The notes below the pieces were generated by a model. It searched no databases and was not told the origin of the DNA. It saw nothing but the letters and a program-made list of their open reading frames with translations. The position numbers were made by a program, and so were the translations under genes. From Larimichthys crocea (taxonomy: Eukaryota; Chordata; Actinopteri; Sciaenidae), in contig NC_040026.1 in NCBI RefSeq assembly GCF_000972845.2, forward strand, positions 1,108,526 to 1,172,525: a DNA stretch of 64,000 bases. The letters are read 5' to 3'. Positions 12,546-23,810 of this stretch are shown here, one piece after another (position 1 is the stretch's first letter; the number at the start of each line of letters is the position of its first letter).

Positions 12546-14774
12546 TTGGTCCTTTAACTGTCCCACTCTACTTTGGTATTATTAGGCAGCCTGACTGAGA
12601 ACAATGATGTTTCATTTTTCACATGGATGAATATTGAAAATTGCACAGTCACACTGCCTCTGTCTTAATGTTTATTCTCAGCAAAAGTTAAACTGTTAAA
12701 AGGGAAACGTCCCATAGTTAAAAATATGAATGTGGTATCAGGTTAGAAAATATCTGGGTGAAACCTTGTCTCTCTCATGGTTTAGCCCAATAACCGCCAG
12801 ATTCAGATTCAACTTTTATATAGTGGACTGAAAAAGATACAGAAGATCTTGTTTTCGTATTAGATGATAAGACATCAATGCCGTTGGTTGTGAAATATGA
12901 TATCCAGCATAGACATTTCTTCAAATACTTGTTGGTGACAACATAAATACATAATCTCAAAGTGTTCCTCATTATCTGTTCAGAACCATAAAAGAAAAAA
13001 ACACTGTTCTGTGGAATCTTTTTCTTGGCACATTTGGACTATTTTACTGTCAGCTGTGGATGGGGGAGGGCTGATGGGAGCTACTGTAGTGACAGCAGAG
13101 CTGCCTATTGCTATGCTAATGTTCTGCTGGTCACATTCAACAGGCAGCGGCTCTTCTCTTCGTCTCTTTTTCCTGCTAAATTACATACAAATAACACATC
13201 TGCAGTGCTTCATACACAAAGTCTGAGACCCTTGACCTCTTGGACATTTTTGAGTATATGGGATGTTTCTTCATGAAATTTATCAGATTGCAGTGGAAAT
13301 TAATTCTTTCTATTGGTATTTAGATAGTAGAGCAAGTGCTCATAGCTGCCAACCCTTTATGTGAAAAGTGGAACTTTGCACTCCAGTTATTTAAAAGGAT
13401 CAATGATGGAATGCCTCTAAAAGCCAAAAGAAAGAAGAGAAACTCCAAAACACACTGGATGTTCACTGAACTCCTCCTGCTTCATGTTGCATTACATGTA
13501 GACAAGACGACAGCTGCACGCGGGGCTCCTGAGTGTATGTCAAGGTTTTTGGCCTCCACTGATATGCACAGCTGATCAGTCAGAGGTCTACTACAAAGTT
13601 TAAACACTGTCTGTTTAAATCACTGCCGAACACATCTGGCCAGGTGTTTGTCAGTTTAACAGACTGCAGGATGATCTGACCTTTTGAAAACTGGATCTGT
13701 AGATGATTTGTCACTGACACATCGATCAGGTTATCCTTGTGTTCTGGGGTGTTTTAAAGCTATCAGAGGTACATAGTACTTACCACTCTGTGAGCATTCA
13801 ACATATGGCTGCTGATTAAAGTGTTAAGACTGAAAATAGAGAGTACTCACTCAAACACTCACTGAGACATCTTAGAGTAAAATTCCCAAAGCATAACTCA
13901 GCCTTAACCCCACAAAATGTAGCTCATGTTCCTATTTACAGTACATACAGTTTCAATACTCTGTGTAGACTTTCATAATAATCCTTTAACACACAATGAT
14001 GTTTATTTTTGCCCCATAATATGAGAGAAGGTCTCACTGCTGTCACAGACAAATTATTTAGGAAGATAATCTTGAAATGAATTTCAAGTTGAGCAGAACC
14101 CCCCCTAAAAGTAGAGTTGATGTTTTTGGACCTAGAGGAGGGGGTTGGTGTGTGTGTGTCTCAGGGGCAGGAAGGACCCACCTCCTCTGTCCAACCCCCA
14201 GGCCAGGCCCTTTGTTCCCTGATGATGTATGAGACAGCATCTCCCTTGGAGTACCACAGGAACATGACAGCGGAGCAACAACGCTGTCCCATAATGGAGA
14301 CTGATGGGACGGCTCCCGCTCTCTTCACTTTGTCCACTACTAAGATTGAGTTGGCGCGGCACTCCAGGCTCCGACAGGGCCCTCAGACAGCTCTAAGAAG
14401 GGCCCTCGTAAGAGAAGACTCAACCTGACGGCAGGTCACGTCTGTTGGCCGCGCTGGGTCCCGCCACAGCCTGACAGGTAGATGGATGGATGGATGACGT
14501 ATGAGAGGATGGAGGGCTGGATGGACGGACAGGGACCTGCACAGGTCTTTGTGGGCTGGGTGACAGTGTAGGAGAGGTGAAGGGGATCCCTGGTCCTCTG
14601 GTTCCTGTTGGACATTCCTGAGATGATTGAGCTCGCAAAAGGCAGCAAAGCATCTTTCCTCTGAGTATTCACACCGACTGAAAGCCATTAACTAAGGGCG
14701 GTTTGATTTCTCTGTGTCATACTAAAGCGAAATAGGATTCAATTAACACAGTTCAAACCTTACATACAGTATTA
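12546..14774. other. Gene-free interval between the two inverted element copies
   Basis: No gene recognised. It forms the roughly 2.5-kb spacer between opposed Tc1-like copies (together with the element at 12246). The overlapping ORFs at 14117-14688 on both strands are compositionally plausible but show no known domain, and I do not call them. Confidence 0.5.
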
Positions 14775-15355
14775 CAGTTTTGTCCAGTTGCTAACACACC
14801 GAAATGACATGGATAGCACAAATATTTAAACTGACACACAGGGAGCAAAACCTCATCTTAAATCTCCAAAACTTTAAACACATTTTCTGCTTTACACACA
14901 TTTTGCAATTGGAATTGTCTTTTTAAGTGTACTGAACATGGTTCTGTGCATAAAACACAACAATCTGACATAAAGTCACATGTTTGCAATTTCAAAACAC
15001 TGCCATTGAAAATGACACTACATGAGCTCATTGGACACTATATGTGCCACCTGGCCAAACAGGTCTTGGGCATCTTTGGAAGACATTGCTGAGAGAGGAA
15101 GAGGAAGAGGGAGGGTTTGAATGAGAGGGGGAGGAAGAATGAGAGTCGGGGTAGAGCAGTGTTGTCTAATTATTTTGCTTTCCTCTTTATTTTTTTTTAT
15201 TTTTTTTCTGCAATTGTATTTTTCAGCTTACTGTTTTGTGAGCATATTTTAGTTCACTCCAATGTAAATATATCTGCTGTGCATATGTTGCACTGACTTG
15301 TTTGGTGAAAAATAATAAATATTTCAATAGCACGTGTGTGTATCTGCAAATACCA
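14775..15355. mobile_element. Tc1/mariner-like nonautonomous element, copy 2 (inverted, one end)
   Basis: Starts CAGTTTTGTCCAGTTGCTAA after TA (14773-14774). It follows the reverse complement of copy 1 through GACATGGATAGCACAAATAT, TAAAGTCACATGTTTGCAA and the AG-rich block at 15088-15140, to the CACGTG segment near 15331. The second terminal repeat is not recognisable, so this copy looks truncated or strongly diverged beyond about 15355. It retains an internal segment of roughly 100 bp that copy 1 lacks. Confidence 0.7.
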
Positions 15356-15507
15356 CAAGTACCTGCTTAGGTCAAATCAAACATCCCGAACATCCATGGT
15401 CTCATTTTACTAGTTTATAGACTTTATTGTTCAAACAGTCAGATAGACAATGAATGTCTAATGGAAAGATTTTCCATGACATTTTCTGGATGAACCCTGC
15501 CATTACA

Positions 15508-15557
15508 TAATATAATATAATATAATATAATATAATATAATATAATATAATATAATA
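15508..15557. repeat. (TATAA)n tandem repeat
   Basis: About ten units of a 5-bp AT-only repeat. Confidence 0.9.
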
Positions 15558-16352
15558 AACTTAGATTTTTTATATAGTATTCTATTTGTATAAAAACGTT
15601 TTTATTTCTACGGCCACTTTCTATTTTTTTTTATATAGTTTTCTATTTGTATAGATGTTGTATAGATTTGTATAAAACACATCAAGCCAAAAACCAAAAA
15701 GCATTATACTATAACTATACACCACAGAGTGAATGAAAGCACAATTACTGTGTGTTTTTAATCATGTACAATGCATCTGTCTATTGCAGTAGTGACATCA
15801 GGGATAAGTATACATTTAGCATAAAGACAGTTTTTTTTTCATATTGCGAGGCCTAACGAGCATTTATTGCTTCACAGGCAACGAGCAGTGCTTTTTGTTT
15901 CAAGCGGGTCCTAACTGGGGTTGTTCTGAAAAGACAGAGAGAGCAAGGCAGACTTTGGGCAAATAATGTCTCAAAATCTGTTAGTAATTGTTTCAATTTC
16001 CTGGATCAGATCACATTAACAGCATTAAACACAATGGGCCAATTCAGGTTGTAGCAATTACAAAAAAACTTTACAGTGACAACCCAAACTCTAAGAACTC
16101 TTCTTTCTCCTCATAAAAAAAAGATCAAAATTACTATAATGATCAAGCTTTAGAGAATAGATGATGACGAAAGAAAAGCAACGGACAGATGGTGAAAATG
16201 AGGACAGAGGAACACAGAAAGAAAAACAAGGAAGTGAAGAGAGACAGCTTAATGACTTTAAAACACGAGGGTGATACAGGTGGAGAGACCGGGAGAGGAA
16301 AGCACACTGTGTGTTTATTAGAGAGGCTGTTTGGATGGTTTCTCAGCTCATT

Positions 16353-16372
16353 CGTGTGTGCGTGTGTGTGTG

Positions 16373-16408
<36 letters not shown>

Positions 16409-16409
16409 G
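16353..16409. repeat. (GT)n microsatellite
   Basis: GT run with a few GC interruptions. Confidence 0.9.
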
Positions 16410-17929
16410 CTAGATCATGACTCACACAGGAAATAGATATTATGATCTTTCAGAGGCAGAGGCTCAATTATTGAATGGATAATACGGTATAATCTGAATA
16501 ATGTGCATACTTCACAAAGACTCGAAACACATTTACACAATGTCTGCACTGAATCATTTCCTGTGATCACATAAGTTAATACATAATATAGCCATACATA
16601 CAAACAGGGCTAATTTCATTGATAATACATAGTAGAGGCTGTGGAAGTCATAGTAACAATAATTACATATTACATAATATTACAAAGAAGAGGAAAAGAG
16701 GCTCATGCAGAAACCTTTTAACAATTGACAACAAGAGCAAAAATCAGGGTTTGTTGCTCTATTCAACATTTTACTAATGTTTGCCTTGTTTCTGTGAGAA
16801 CATGAGAAAAAATGAGATGAGAGTCAATACCAATCACATGTTTGTATGTTAAGTGCAGATCTGGAGTCAGGATGTGTCTAGTTTTATATTTAGGTTGTAT
16901 GTTTCACATGAAGCTCTAAATGTGCACAACTGAATGCAGCCCAAAGAATGTGTTCAAGGAGAGCCTGTCCCAAAGTGCACGGTCATATCTAAGGACCAAA
17001 TCCAGCACTGCAACCAAAGCGCAGAACCGGGTACTGCAGCGATGTGCAGAGGAGAAGTTGAGCCAGATTCAACTTTTGGAGAAACACAACCCAACGTCAC
17101 ACGCTGCAGTGGCCAATCAGACGATCAGACTGGACAAACTGCTCTATAGTCAGACCAAAATGTGACTGAAACTGAGCGCGCTCCAGGTGGATTCATGGAC
17201 TAAACTCTGACACATGGTCTGTGCTGCAAAATAATGACACCAAGAAGTTTTGTAGTTTTTAGGTTTGTCTTGAGCCAATTGCATGTATGTTTTGACTTAA
17301 CAACAAGGGTGAGCTTAGTCATTAATTACAGATGGGCACCAGGTGTATAGATCATTTTACTGTAGATGAGTTCTGGGTTAGTAGATGGAAGGATCACCTG
17401 ATTCATACCGTTTATCCTGTAAGACAAAAAATAATACCATATACAATAGAAGTCAACAAATGGATTCATGCAGCCTTTCAATAAATGGGAACATCACCTG
17501 AAGAAAACCATCTCAATCCCTGATTCTTGTTTTTATGGAAGCGCGTCAAGAAACCACCTACCTACCAAGCGACTGAGTGTGAAGTTTGGACAGTCACTAC
17601 AAGTTTCCTTTGGTTTGTGTCCGATGGTTTGACAGCAAGCATTGGCCAAACAACATAGACAATAAATGAGAGTGAGGGAACGCCGTTACTGAGAAAGCCA
17701 GTAAATCAGAGAAATAAAAAGCTATTTTCTGATTGTTTCATAGCTGTTATATTCATCACAAATAAACACACCCAACCTCAAATCATAGATAGATAACAAG
17801 TTATTGCATGACGCTTTCATACAGAGCAGTACCATCATGATATGCATCAAAGTGTAATTTTTCCTTAAATGGAGTAAAATTAAATTTCTAGGTTTCCTGT
17901 GTTTACATTTCAGATGTATAAACAGAGGC

Positions 17930-17931
<2 letters not shown>

Positions 17932-17978
<47 letters not shown>
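17932..17978. repeat. (GT)n microsatellite
   Basis: Uninterrupted GT run. Confidence 0.95.
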
Positions 17979-17979
<1 letters not shown>

Positions 17980-18829
17980 ACGAGGGGAATCCACAGATCC
18001 AAAATAAGGAAGTGAAAGCGACTGATTAAGACCAGCTCATAAGCTCATAGGTCAGAGATGATTGACAAGCCCTTCTTCTTCATTTTATGTGTATGTGGAT
18101 AATTGTGTGTCAGGACTGATTGTGAAACTTTGCTGCTAAATATAACCAAACTCTGTTATTCCATGACATGTGTGCATTGGTAAAATGTGTGGGAGAGAAA
18201 ACTGGGCGTGTGAACAAGGATGAGGCTTGAGTGTGACGTTGTAGGGAGCCAGTAGCATTGCCATAGTTAGTAACAGTCAGAATCAAGACTCAAGAGGACT
18301 CTTCAGGGTGCAATATGTGTTGTACACTGCAATACAAGTAGAATGCAATTCTTGGAGAGTGACCAGTACCGGGTGTCAAGGACTTGGGGTCCGGTTGAAT
18401 AGTCAATTTTACTTAGGAACCTTCCTAACTGAGTGAAATGACCCGGAAGTATTAACGTAGCCGCCATGATAAGAGCTGTTTGAATTCTCTAACTGTTAAG
18501 GAAAAGAGCTTCAATGCTTCCTTTATTATCTCTTTTAGGATAGGATACACCGGACCATCCTTTACAAAAGGAAAGGAGGTAATGCGGCCCCATAATTCCT
18601 TGCGGCAGTGACAAAAAAATTGATGCGCTATTCAGTCATTCATAACCAGACATAAAAAAAAAACATTAATTTATCTAAACAGTGTGATGCAGACTGCAGC
18701 AGAGAGAGCGTGTGAATATGAACATACGTGTTGACGTGATGTAAAAACTTTGATCATCAAGTGTGTGTTCTGTTGTTGACTGTGGAGCTGCGTTCAGACA
18801 CACAGTAAAAACTGTTTGTAACGGTGACA

Positions 18830-19130
18830 TCCAGCATCCTGCAGATCATCATGAAGTTACCGTTGATTATTAATCATATATCTTTGCCATAACTTGCTAA
18901 TATGTTTCTGTATGAGTGGACAGGAGGGTGAGCGACCATACCAGTGTAACAAACACTTTATTTGACTTCTGTGACAGGTGGACAATCATTTATCATTTGA
19001 ATACTGACGTTGATAATGAAGTCATATTTTTCACCAGGTTGTCCATGTTTATATTTCCTGCATGAAACAACACTCTCAGAGCGCACGGGCAGTATCTAGT
19101 AAGTATCTCAGGTGAAGCGTTTTGAAAACA
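18830..19130 (+). repeat. Diverged interspersed repeat, copy A
   Basis: Shares ordered blocks with 23040-23810: ATCTTTGCCATAACTT, GGACAGGAGGGTGAGC, ATGACAGGTGG-like, then TTGTCCATGTTTATAT and CCTGCATGAAACAACAC. The class is not recognised. It sits upstream of the LINE at 19.6 kb. Confidence 0.6.
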
Positions 19131-19614
19131 AAGTTCTGTTTCTGATCACACATTTTAAGATGAAACATGATTGGCCACCCCATTATCCCCAGTTTGAATG
19201 TTTTTGACGGGTAAACTGGACTTTTGTTTCTAATATGTTAATATTAAGAGCACGCCGACACTAGAGCGGATGGATTAAACTGTTTGAAATGTCCTGGATG
19301 GTTGACAAATGTATTGGTGTTCCAAGAAGCAGACATTTCATTTGTGTTGTAGATTTGAAGTTTTGTCAGTAAATATTTTGTCCATGAAGGTTTATTTATT
19401 TATTTATTTTTGTCAATATTTTAATGTCACAGTATTTTTTTTTATATTTTTTAATTCACATTGTTTTATTTTGTATGCAGCAAACGTTTGTAGATACAAT
19501 TTGTTTTTGAGGACTTCATGCTTTTTATGGCACCACTCTTTGTGTTGTGATTGATCTATTTATCTTTTCAACAAAAATATTAAACATTAAAACTGACAAA
19601 ACTGTAAAGAATAC

Positions 19615-21740
19615 TGAAATACCACACTCTTGATCTTGTTCTCTCATATGGCATTGAAATTGATCATCTAATTGTCTTTCCACAGAATCCTCTTCTATCT
19701 GACCATTTTTTAAATAACCTTTGAGTTCATATTACTGGACTATAAGCCTTTGTGTAGAAGCTTCTACAGCAGATGTTTATCTGATAGTGCTGTAAAGTGC
19801 AAATTTAAGGAAGTGATTCCTTCAGCATTGAATCAAATGCCATGTCTAACTGTAACAGAGGACTTGTCTACTTCCTTTAGCCACCCACAAATAGACCATC
19901 TTGTTGATAGTATTACAGGCTCATTACGGACAACTCTAGACTCTATTGCACCTCTGAAAAAGAAGATAATTAAACAAAGAAGGCTAGCACCATGGTATAG
20001 CCAGCAGACTCGTAAATTAAAGCAAGAGGCACGTAAATCTGAACGCAAATGGCGTGCCACTAAACTGGAAGAATCTCATCTAGTCTGGCAAGATAATCTC
20101 AAAACATACAGGAAGGCTCTCCGTAATGCCAGAGCAGCCTGCTACTCTTCTTTAATTGAGGAGAATAAGAACAACCCCAGGTTTCTCTTCAGCACTGTAG
20201 CCAGGCTAACAGAGAATCACAGCTCTACTGAACCATCTATTCCTTTAGGTCTAAGTAGCAATGACTTCATGAGCTTCTTTAATGATAAGATTATAACTAT
20301 TAGAGACAAAATCCATCACCTCTTGCCCTCAACAGGCATTGATCTGCATTCTGATACAGCAAGTTTTGAAACAGCTGTAAAACCTGATATGTATTTAGAC
20401 TGTTTTTCCCCCATCGACCTTCATCAAATAACTTTAATCATTTCTGCAGCTAAGCCGTCATCCTGTCTCTTAGACTCCATCCCAACCAGGTTGCTCAAGG
20501 ATGTTTTACCTGTAGTTAGTAATTCGTTATTGGATATGATTAATCTGTCTTTATTATCAGGATATGTACCACAGTCCATCCCCTTAGGTCTAAGTAGCAA
20601 TGACTTCATGAGCTTCTTTAATGATCCAGAGGCTTTGGCCAACTACCGACCGATATCAAACCTTCCCTTTCTGTCTAAGATACTTGAGAAAGCTGTAGCT
20701 AATCAGCTGTGTGACTTTCTCCATAACAATAGTCTATTTGAGGATTTCCAGTCAGGATTTAGAGTGCATCATAGCACAGAGACCGCATTAGTCAAAAGTT
20801 ACAAATGACCTCCTAATGGCATCAGACAAAGGACTCATCTCTGTACTTGTCCTGTTAGATCTTAGTGCCGCATTTGACACCACTTACCATCAAATTCTTT
20901 TACAGAGACTGGAACATCAAATTGGCATCAAAGGAACCGCCCTAAGCTGGTTTAAGTCGTATTTCTTAGATCGATCTCAGTTTGTTCACGTCAATGATGA
21001 ATCCTCCATGCATACCAAAGTTTGTCATGGATTCCTACAAGGTTCTGTACTAGGACCACTTCTATTCAGTTTATATATGCTTCCTTTAGGGAACATTATT
21101 AGGAATCACTCCATTAATTTTTACTGTTACGCCGACTATAAGCTCAGGTCATCCCTTAGTTATGCTGCTATAGGAGTAGACTGCTTGTCTCATTAATGCA
21201 TGTTAATGCATGTTACTAACTGAACTTCTTCCCTGGAGTTTCTGTGCTCTGTCGTCCAGCAGGTTCTCGTGGATCGTGGCTGCTGCTGTGATCCTGCACG
21301 ACGTCCTCTACACATATTATTACTGTCATTATTGTTACCATATCTCCATTACAGTTTATAGTTAGTTAATGATTTGCTGCTGCTGTGCATCTGTCTCTCT
21401 ATCTCTATCAGAGGTTCCACTGCTACTGTAATCATTTTATCATTCATTGTGATTCATTGTCATTTTGTCAGTCATTGTAATTGTACAATATGTTTGTGTT
21501 GATTTGTCCTGTACACGTGACATCTATTGCACATCTGTCTGTCCTGGGAGAGGGATCCCTCCTCTGTGGCTCTTCCTGAGGTTTCTTCCACCTTTTTTCC
21601 CTGTTAAAGGTTTTTTGTGGGCAAGTTTTTCCTCACTTGACCCGAGGGTCTAAAGACAGGGGGTGTCACTCCCTGTACAGATTGTAAAGCCCTCAGAGGC
21701 AAAATGTGTTTTGTGACTTTGGGCTATACAAATAAAATTT
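19615..21740 (+). mobile_element. 5'-truncated, broken L2/CR1-type LINE
   Basis: Contains the tail of an endonuclease domain (19620-19715, ending near LSDH) and a reverse transcriptase region (19750-21196). The 3' UTR (about 21200-21740) has the well-known fish LINE tail: GGGAGAGGGATCCCTCC, a terminal GGCTATACAAATAAAATTTT. The RT frame is open from 19750 to 20808, with ANYRPISNLPFLSKILEK recognisable. It then shifts frame near 20790 and resumes at 20816-21196 (LLDLSAAFDT, GSVLGPLLFSLYMLPLG). The YADD active-site box reads YADY, so a catalytic Asp is lost and the element is inactive. A 17-residue segment (PLGLSSNDFMSFFND core) is duplicated inside the RT. The 5' end (ORF1 and most of the endonuclease) is missing. 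Confidence 0.85.
19750..21196 (+). pseudogene. LINE reverse transcriptase, frameshifted, active site mutated
   Basis: Two frames, 19750-20808 and 20816-21196, are one former coding region separated by a one-base insertion near 20790 (an extra A in the AAA AGT region). The first part covers the endonuclease-RT linker and the start of RT with a duplicated insert at about 20577-20626. The second part carries RT motifs up to the altered YADD box. The coding region stops soon after and the thumb region is not intact. No host function is suggested. Confidence 0.85.
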
Positions 21741-22155
21741 TATTTTATGTAGAAATTTTTATGAAGAATGAAGAAAGGATTGAGGAACAAATCAGGAACA
21801 TCTTAATATTTATCAATTACTGATGAATCGTTAATAAAGTCTGTATGACTAGACAGTGAAGAAGGCTGGAAGAAGACGATGGGTGGTGTGGTGGTGCATG
21901 TGGCAGCCATGTTCAATAATAAGATAATCACAATCAGTATGATCAATTCACAGACATTCAACTAATTACTACTTGATCATTTATCAATACAGGATCTCGC
22001 ACTGTGTTCTCTAGTAACTCTACTAATCAACTGAATAGTCCTTCATTAGGAATCAGGATTGACAGTTTATCAGTAATCAATTATCATTATCAGTTAATTA
22101 GGGTTCATTCTTTCCTCACTTGTTTTGTTTCATTCGGTGCAATATTTCAATTCCT

Positions 22156-22156
22156 T

Positions 22157-22224
<68 letters not shown>
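22156..22224. repeat. Compound (TA)n(GA)n microsatellite
   Basis: About 25 bp of TA followed at once by about 44 bp of GA. The abrupt junction is a purine-strand switch. Confidence 0.95.
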
Positions 22225-22228
<4 letters not shown>

Positions 22229-22887
22229 ATTTTTAGAGTTTTACAAACCATGTGAGTATTCAATAACTATTTCTGTGAAATGATATCATGCATATCTTTC
22301 CCCTTAAAATGAGTGAGTAGGTGGGTTTTTTAAAATTTTCTTCAATTTCTTCAATTGTGATTTTATTTAATAATTATGATTTATAACTTGTTAGGCATGT
22401 TACATGCTGATGTATTTTGCATTTTGCTCAAAGAACCACGGCATACAATCTTGCAAATCTTATCTTTCAGAGTTAATGCTGAATTCACCCTGCTCCTCAT
22501 CTCTAACTTTATGGTTATGAAACTGGTGACACATCACGCACTAAAGATATGTTGCAATAAACTGTTTTTGATGCATGTTCATTTTGAGTGTCCTGGCTAT
22601 GTGCAGGGAATTTCCTTGACCATTAATGCAACAACCAGTTTTGTAACAGATGGGTCAACCACAGAGCGCTGCCATGTTCTGTGTGTGTGTGTTTATGGTT
22701 CAAATAGCAACAGTCAGACTCAGTGATGTGGAAATATTGGCTATGGATTTGTTGTGCGCTCATTCATCTCTCTCCTCTGTTTTCTCTCACTCTCTCATAA
22801 CATCAGGTCATCTCTACTAAATGACGGATCATTCCACCTCAAACACCGCAGTGCTCAAAGTGGAGCAATTCATCAGCTCACTTTATT

Positions 22888-22888
<1 letters not shown>

Positions 22889-22930
<42 letters not shown>
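22889..22930. repeat. (GT)n microsatellite
   Basis: Uninterrupted GT run. Confidence 0.95.
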
Positions 22931-22933
<3 letters not shown>

Positions 22934-23039
22934 CCTGGTGGACAGGTTGAAACTGTGAAAACTGTTTTATCTTTTTATTACTTTCCCTCTCTCTGCTGTT
23001 GATAGATAGATAGGCTATCCTAAGTTATCCTGGTCATCC

Positions 23040-23810
23040 AAATGAATAAATCATTGATTATAAACATCCATCTTTTGCCATCACTTACTATATGAGCGGA
23101 CAGGAGGGTGAGCAAACATTCTCAATGTGACAAACATTTCACCTTCATGACAGGTGGCCTTTATTATGTCTTCTTCTTTTTTTAATTAATTGTGTTTTTT
23201 GGATTTTTCCATATTGGCACATATGCATAGCATATTAAACATCTTCTTTTACCCTGACCCTCCTCCCACTCCCTCCTCCCCATTCCCCATTACCGGTACA
23301 TATATATATATTTAAAAAAACAACTTAAAAAACAAAAAGTAAGAAAAAAAAATAGTCATTAGATTTTGCTCATCAGCAACTATGTCTCTTTTGGTATCAC
23401 TCCTCAGTCATCTATATGTTAAATATAGAAGATATGTTAAATATAGATGACTGAAGATGACATCTATATACATGTACATGCATGCACATGTTCAATCAGA
23501 TTACCCCATACTCCCTCAAATTTGTCTGGCCTTTGTTTTAGATTATACATTATTTTCTGGCTGGAGATACAGGAGGTCAGTTCACTAAGCCACAGAGAGG
23601 GTGGAGGCGGGTCTTCACTCTTCCATTTAAGAGCTATGATTTTATTGGCTGTTGTCAAAGATATTCTTATAAACCTGATTTTGTTGCATCTCACTATTAT
23701 TTCATTTCTAATATTGATAATGGAGTTGTGTTGTCCACATTTATACGTCCTGCATGAAACAACACAACAAGAATACAAAGGTAGAAGTATCTAAGATGAA
23801 GCTTTTTCTA
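23040..23810 (+). repeat. Diverged interspersed repeat, copy B, split by an insertion
   Basis: The left part (23060-23160) and right part (23715-23810) match copy A at 18830-19130 in the same order. The 550 bp between them (about 23165-23710) is absent from copy A. That insert has AT-rich ends and a block (23560-23700) that looks like the 3' part of a retroelement, but I cannot assign a family. Confidence 0.5.

Larger units (their letters stand above)
15558..18780. other. Gene-free interval
   Basis: AT-rich noncoding sequence with (GT)n tracts at 16353-16409 and 17932-17978. No conserved exon, RNA gene or complete transposon was recognised. Confidence 0.5.
21741..23039. other. Gene-free interval with (TA)n(GA)n and (GT)n tracts
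   Basis: Holds a compound microsatellite at 22156-22224 and a GT run at 22889-22930. The ORF at 22376-22726 has no recognisable domain. Confidence 0.5.

Noticed and set aside
14117..14688. Overlapping ORFs on both strands with balanced composition
   Set aside because: No recognisable domain, no consistent exon boundaries, and both strands open equally, which suggests GC-rich chance.
19750..20808. 352-aa ORF considered as a host gene
   Set aside because: Its sequence is LINE endonuclease-RT linker and RT, and it continues out of frame into more RT and a LINE 3' UTR.
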